This document shows, piece by piece, positions 6,833-11,949 of a DNA stretch of 11,949 bases (its first letter is position 1; each line of letters opens with the position of its first letter). Made by a program: the position numbers and the translations under genes. The stretch is from Nonomuraea sp. Its GTDB lineage: Bacteria; Actinomycetota; Actinomycetes; Streptosporangiales; Streptosporangiaceae. Under the pieces are notes generated by a model that saw nothing but the letters and a program-made list of their open reading frames with translations, had not been told where the DNA came from and made no database searches. The stretch covers positions 1 through 11,949 of the forward strand of contig JABFVJ010000204.1 of the NCBI GenBank assembly GCA_013362835.1, given 5' to 3'.

Positions 6833-7252
6833 ATGATTGTTCGCGCTCTGGCCGCCGGTGCCACCCTGCTGATCGCGTCCGTCTCGATCGCCGTCCCCGC
6901 CGCCGCGTCGGCCAATCCCGAGACGTGGAGCTGGGGGTCGATCTACTCCGCCGACCGGGCGGGCAAGGCCAAGGGCAAGGTCCTGCTCGACCGGCCGGGG
7001 TTCGTGGTCAGCGGCAAGCTGTACGACTTCCCGGGGCGTACCGGGTGCTCGTGGTTGCAGTTCCGGTGGGTCAAGGACGGCGGCGGGAAGGGGCACAAGA
7101 CGTACCGGAACTGTTCCGGGACCAAACCGCTCGCCTTCTCCCTCAAGACCGGCTACATGCTCTCCATCGAGGGCAAGGTCTGCCGGGGCACGGCAAGGAA
7201 GATCACGGGTAAGTGCTCGGTGTGGGAAGGCGTGTGGTCGCAGGGCGGCTGA
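6833..7252 (+). CDS. Small secreted four-cysteine protein, unknown function
   Basis: This is a 139-aa protein with a clear Sec signal peptide: MIVRA, a hydrophobic core LAAGATLLIASVSIAV, and an Ala-Ser-Ala cleavage site after residue 27. The mature part of about 112 residues is basic, aromatic-rich and has four cysteines (72, 94, 117, 128), enough for two disulfide bonds. Glycine- and lysine-rich stretches (KAKGK, KDGGGKGHK) and alternating hydrophobic residues suggest a small beta-rich domain. There is no lipobox cysteine after the signal, so it is predicted to be released rather than lipid-anchored. I do not recognise a family. It sits 14 bp after the MetE-like gene and 68 bp before ligA. 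Confidence 0.85.
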   Translation: MIVRALAAGATLLIASVSIAVPAAASANPETWSWGSIYSADRAGKAKGKVLLDRPGFVVSGKLYDFPGRTGCSWLQFRWVKDGGGKGHKTYRNCSGTKPLAFSLKTGYMLSIEGKVCRGTARKITGKCSVWEGVWSQGG

Positions 7253-7284
7253 CGGCGGCACGTCGTTCTGTCGGGCCCCGGCGG

Positions 7285-9513
<2,229 letters not shown>

Positions 9514-9635
9514 GGGTCTTCGCACCACCGGGCCCATCCGCCCTCGGTGTGCTCGCCGTTCCCGCGTACCGCCCTCGCGTTCACGCTGCGGACCCCCGGG
9601 ACGGGAAGGTCGTTTACGGGGTGTGGATTGGTGGG

Positions 9636-9648
9636 CTACACAGGGTGG
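9636..9648. promoter_or_regulatory. BldD-box-like site
   Basis: CTACACAGGGTGG carries the core ACACAGGGT, matching ACnC(A/T)GnGT of the BldD consensus TnACnC(A/T)GnGTnA at every core position; the outer T and A are not matched. BldD is a cyclic-di-GMP-binding developmental repressor of sporulating actinomycetes that controls several cyclic-di-GMP genes. The site lies about 110 bp before the GGDEF-EAL start. A core match in a gap this size is expected by chance at roughly 3%, so placement, not the match alone, makes it credible. Confidence 0.45.
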
Positions 9649-9721
9649 TTTTTGGGTATATGTCGGAAAGGAGAAGTGACGGAACGTGCGCGCTTGGTTT
9701 CGCGAAGTGGGGTGAAGGTCG

Positions 9722-9727
9722 TACCCT
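9722..9727 (+). promoter_or_regulatory. Candidate -10 element of the GGDEF-EAL gene
   Basis: TACCCT is identical to the proposed -10 of iscS and of the secreted-protein gene. Transcription would begin near 9734, giving a leader of about 26 bases to the ATG at 9760, with GGGGG at 9744-9748 as a loose ribosome site. A TTTCGC 18 bp upstream is a poor -35. Confidence 0.35.
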
Positions 9728-9748
9728 CCCATAGTGACCTAATGGGGG
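9726..9748 (+). repeat. Hairpin covering the possible ribosome site
   Basis: CTCCCAT (9726-9732) pairs with ATGGGGG (9742-9748) as a 7-bp stem with one T-G pair and a 9-base loop. The 3' arm contains the ATG at 9742 and the G-run that could serve the ATG at 9760, so folding would hide translation signals. A regulatory role is conjecture. Confidence 0.4.
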
Positions 9749-9759
9749 TTCTGTTACCG

Positions 9760-11832
9760 ATGACTGACCCAACCGACACCCGCGACACCGGACCACGCGT
9801 CGGCACGCCGCTGTGGGCGTTCCTCGCGGGCATCACCGTGATCGGCTTCACCGCCGTGATCGTGGCCATGCTCAGGCTCGACCCGGTCGCGCTGGTCGCG
9901 CTCGCCCGCACGCCGCTGTTCTGGGTGCTGGCGGTCCTGGTGGTCCTGGGCGAGCTCAGGCCCGTCATGGTGTCCTCGGCGACGGCCGTCGGCGGCACCT
10001 ATCCGTCCACCATGTTCACGTTCGCGGTGCTGCTGCACTTCGGGCTGCCGACCGCGGTGCTGATGCAGGCCGTCGCCGTCGCAATGAACGGCGTGGTGAC
10101 GCGCAAGTCGTGGCATCGGATCCTGTTCAACATCGCGCAGGCCACGCTCGCGCTCACCGCCGCCGCCGTGGTGCTCGGGCTGTTCGGCGTCGTGCCGAGC
10201 CCGTCCGTGCCGTGGGTGCCCAAGGGGGCCGACCTGGCGGCGATCGCGCTGGCCGGGGTGGCCTACTTCGCCACCAGGGCCGCGCTGGTGTCCGGTGCGG
10301 TCGCGCTGCACGAGCGGCGGTCGATCGCCCGCGTGCTGAAGGTCACCGCGGGCCCGCAGAGTCTCGTCTACACGGCGCTGCTCGGCCTCGCCCCCCTGGT
10401 CGTCGTGGTGATGGACCACTCGCCCGGCCTCGTGCCGCTCTTCGTCGCCCCCCTCGCCGCCGTCTACTTCACCGCCACGCTCTCCATGCGCCGCGACCAT
10501 CAGGCCCTGCACGACGAGCTGACCGGCCTGCCCAACCGCAAGATGCTCATCGTCAGCACGGAAGAGGCGCTCGCCGAGGCCCGGCAGGAGGAGCGGGTCG
10601 GGCTGTTCCTCCTGGACCTCGACCGGTTCAAGGAGGTCAACGACACGATGGGCCATCCGGTGGGCGACCGGCTGCTGCAGATGGTGGCCCACCGGCTCAC
10701 CCATTCCGTACGTCCGGGCGACGTGGTGGCCAGGCTGGGCGGCGACGAGTTCGCCGTGCTGCTGCCCTCGATCAGGGACGCCCACGCCGCCCGCGAGGTC
10801 GCGGCCAGGTTGCGAGCCGCCCTGACCGAGCCCGTACGCCTGGAGGGGATGACCTTCGACGTCGACGGATCGGTCGGCATCGCGCTCTACCCCGACCACG
10901 CCCCCGACTTCGAGCTCCTGCTGCAGCGCGCCGACGTGGCCATGTACCTGGCCAAGGAGGGGCGTACCGGCGTGGAGCTCTACCAGCCCGACAAGGACCG
11001 CAACTCGGCCGAACGCCTCAACCTGCTCGGCGACCTGCGCCGCGCCATCGACAAGCACGACCTGCGCCTGCACTACCAGCCCAAGATCGGCCTGTCCGGC
11101 GGCGCCGTGACCGGGGTCGAGGCCCTGCTGCGCTGGCATCACCCGGTGCAGGGTCCGATCCCGCCGTCGGACTTCGTCCCGCTGGCCGAGCAGACCTACC
11201 TGATGCGCCAGCTCACCGCGTACGTCATCGAGGAGGCGCTGGCGCAGGCGGCCCGTTGGTGGCACACCGGCCTCCAGGTGCAGATCTCGGTCAACATCTC
11301 CGCCCGCGACCTGCTCGACTCGGCGCTGCCCGAGCAACTGGAGGTGGGCCTGACCAGGTACGGCCTGCCGCCCGCGGCCATCCAGCTGGAGGTCACCGAG
11401 CGCATCCTGACCGGCGACCAGGCCTACACCCACGAGACGATCAAGGCCCTCGCCACGCTCGGCGTCCCCCTGTCCCTCGACGACTTCGGCACCGGCTACT
11501 CGTCGCTGATCAGGCTCCAGCGCCTCGCGGTCTCGGAAGTGAAGATCGACGCCTCGTTCGTCAGCCGCATCGCCGAGTCGGAGGACGACGACCGGATCGT
11601 CCGCTCGATCGTCGACCTGGTGCGCTCGCTCGGCCTGCGTTCGGTGGCCGAGGGCGTGGAGTCCGACGACGTGGCGCTGCGCCTCGCGGAGATGGGCTGC
11701 GACCTGGGCCAGGGCTGGCTGTTCTGCCAGCCGATGCCCGCCTCCGAGGCCACGGCCTGGCTCAGGGAACGTTGCGCGGCGGCGTCGGGGGCCGAGTACG
11801 GGTATCAGTCCGAAGTCACCCAGACGGCGTAG
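9760..11832 (+). CDS. Membrane GGDEF-EAL cyclic-di-GMP protein, RmdB-like
   Basis: This 690-aa protein makes and/or degrades cyclic-di-GMP. Residues about 16-242 hold six or seven hydrophobic helices acting as a membrane sensor. The GGDEF domain (about 246-410) has DLDRFKEVND, an intact GGDEF at 327-331 and the product-inhibition site RPGD at 318-321. The EAL domain (about 426-677) has EAL at 454-456, NISARDL, EVTER, DDFGTGYSS with Asp574-Asp575, VKIDASFV and VAEGVES. All usual phosphodiesterase residues are therefore present. Streptomyces coelicolor RmdB (SCO5495), a membrane phosphodiesterase affecting development, has, as I recall, the same architecture and position after ligA, so net hydrolysis is the best guess. 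The start at 9760 is preferred on codon use; 9742 and GTG 9676 are in frame. Confidence 0.93.
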   Translation: MTDPTDTRDTGPRVGTPLWAFLAGITVIGFTAVIVAMLRLDPVALVALARTPLFWVLAVLVVLGELRPVMVSSATAVGGTYPSTMFTFAVLLHFGLPTAVLMQAVAVAMNGVVTRKSWHRILFNIAQATLALTAAAVVLGLFGVVPSPSVPWVPKGADLAAIALAGVAYFATRAALVSGAVALHERRSIARVLKVTAGPQSLVYTALLGLAPLVVVVMDHSPGLVPLFVAPLAAVYFTATLSMRRDHQALHDELTGLPNRKMLIVSTEEALAEARQEERVGLFLLDLDRFKEVNDTMGHPVGDRLLQMVAHRLTHSVRPGDVVARLGGDEFAVLLPSIRDAHAAREVAARLRAALTEPVRLEGMTFDVDGSVGIALYPDHAPDFELLLQRADVAMYLAKEGRTGVELYQPDKDRNSAERLNLLGDLRRAIDKHDLRLHYQPKIGLSGGAVTGVEALLRWHHPVQGPIPPSDFVPLAEQTYLMRQLTAYVIEEALAQAARWWHTGLQVQISVNISARDLLDSALPEQLEVGLTRYGLPPAAIQLEVTERILTGDQAYTHETIKALATLGVPLSLDDFGTGYSSLIRLQRLAVSEVKIDASFVSRIAESEDDDRIVRSIVDLVRSLGLRSVAEGVESDDVALRLAEMGCDLGQGWLFCQPMPASEATAWLRERCAAASGAEYGYQSEVTQTA

Positions 11833-11857
11833 GCCGTACTCCGTCGATTAAGGGTTC

Positions 11858-11877
11858 GGGCCTGCGGCGTCAAGCCC
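11858..11877 (+). terminator. Possible hairpin terminator without T-run
   Basis: GGGCCTG and CAAGCCC form a 7-bp stem with one C-A mismatch around a 6-base loop, 26 bp after the GGDEF-EAL stop codon. No run of T follows, so it is weak as an intrinsic terminator. It directly precedes the proposed gatC promoter. Confidence 0.3.
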
Positions 11878-11879
11878 CC

Positions 11880-11885
11880 TAGGAT
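11880..11885 (+). promoter_or_regulatory. Candidate -10 element of gatC
   Basis: TAGGAT fits TAnnnT and would start transcription near 11892, giving a leader of about 37 bases to the ATG at 11929. TTCGGG 19 bp upstream is a poor -35. No strong ribosome binding site is visible in the leader. Confidence 0.4.
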
Positions 11886-11928
11886 GGCAGTGTCCCAAAC
11901 TCCATCCACGAAACGGGTTCAACGACTC

Positions 11929-11949
11929 ATGTCCGCCATAACCCGCGAC
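11929..11949 (+). CDS. gatC: Start of gatC, Asp/Glu-tRNA amidotransferase subunit C (cut by window edge)
   Basis: Only seven codons are present, reading MSAITRD. This is the usual beginning of actinobacterial GatC, which continues with EVAHLARLARL in relatives. GatC helps fold and hold GatA and GatB in the complex that converts misacylated Glu-tRNA(Gln) and Asp-tRNA(Asn). The call rests on these residues plus the conserved order ligA, then (in Streptomyces) the GGDEF-EAL gene, then gatC-gatA-gatB. It cannot be confirmed within the window. Confidence 0.75.

Larger units (their letters stand above)
9514..9759 (+). other. Regulatory intergenic region upstream of the GGDEF-EAL gene
   Basis: This 246-bp gap is the longest in the window, and from about 9610 it is clearly more A/T-rich than its surroundings. 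It contains a BldD-box-like site, a perfect Shine-Dalgarno-like AAAGGAG (9667-9673), a TACCCT -10-like hexamer (9722-9727) and a hairpin (9726-9748). An in-frame GTG at 9676 and ATG at 9742 could extend the downstream protein. However, only about 60% of third positions are G/C there, well below the gene body, and a TTA codon occurs, so I treat it as untranslated. No terminator for ligA with a T-run is seen. Confidence 0.6.

Noticed and set aside
9514..9759. Possible riboswitch (for example cyclic-di-GMP or cyclic-di-AMP) before the GGDEF-EAL gene
   Set aside because: I could not find the conserved cores or pairing patterns of known classes; only one short stem-loop is clear.

Overview
The window is about 70% GC, with strongly G/C-biased third codon positions. 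Its core gene order is iscS, mnmA, a core MetE-like gene, ligA, a GGDEF-EAL gene, then gatC. That order, and proteins closely resembling mycobacterial and Streptomyces ones, point to an actinomycete chromosome. A sporulating filamentous lineage such as Streptosporangiales or Streptomycetales is most likely; I cannot fix the genus. This is mostly a conserved housekeeping region. I found no phage genes, insertion sequences, CRISPR arrays or RNA genes.

Layout. Positions 1-1816 hold a likely self-contained efflux cassette on the minus strand. It consists of a MosC-like MFS transporter (cut by the window edge), a TetR regulator upstream of it, and a perfect 28-bp palindromic operator next to the tetR start. 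From 1838 to 6818, plus-strand genes (cysteine desulfurase IscS, tRNA 2-thiouridylase MnmA, core MetE-like protein) alternate with minus-strand genes (a DUF695-like protein and a small metallo-beta-lactamase-fold hydrolase). From 6833 on everything reads on the plus strand: a small secreted four-cysteine protein, NAD-dependent DNA ligase LigA, a membrane GGDEF-EAL cyclic-di-GMP protein resembling Streptomyces RmdB, and the first seven codons of gatC.

How the genes work together. IscS is expected to pass sulfur from cysteine to MnmA for wobble-uridine thiolation of tRNA. The MetE-like protein keeps the zinc-thiolate residues of methionine synthase, so it may add to the sulfur theme, but this is unproven. 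LigA seals DNA nicks and GatC belongs to the tRNA amidotransferase, so the gene order is more conserved than functionally unified. The RmdB-like protein probably tunes cyclic-di-GMP, which controls development in related organisms.

Most interesting signals. The regulatory DNA is very compact. Several genes have a TAnnnT -10 hexamer 6-7 bases before the start codon, the mark of leaderless mRNA. Two divergent gene pairs carry overlapping, symmetrical -10 elements (AnnnTAnnnT). Both convergent gene pairs overlap through palindromic stop codons (TCAGCTGA and CTAG). The TetR operator sits in a 53-bp gap shared with iscS. A BldD-box-like sequence lies upstream of the cyclic-di-GMP gene. I did not see a clearly new multi-gene system.
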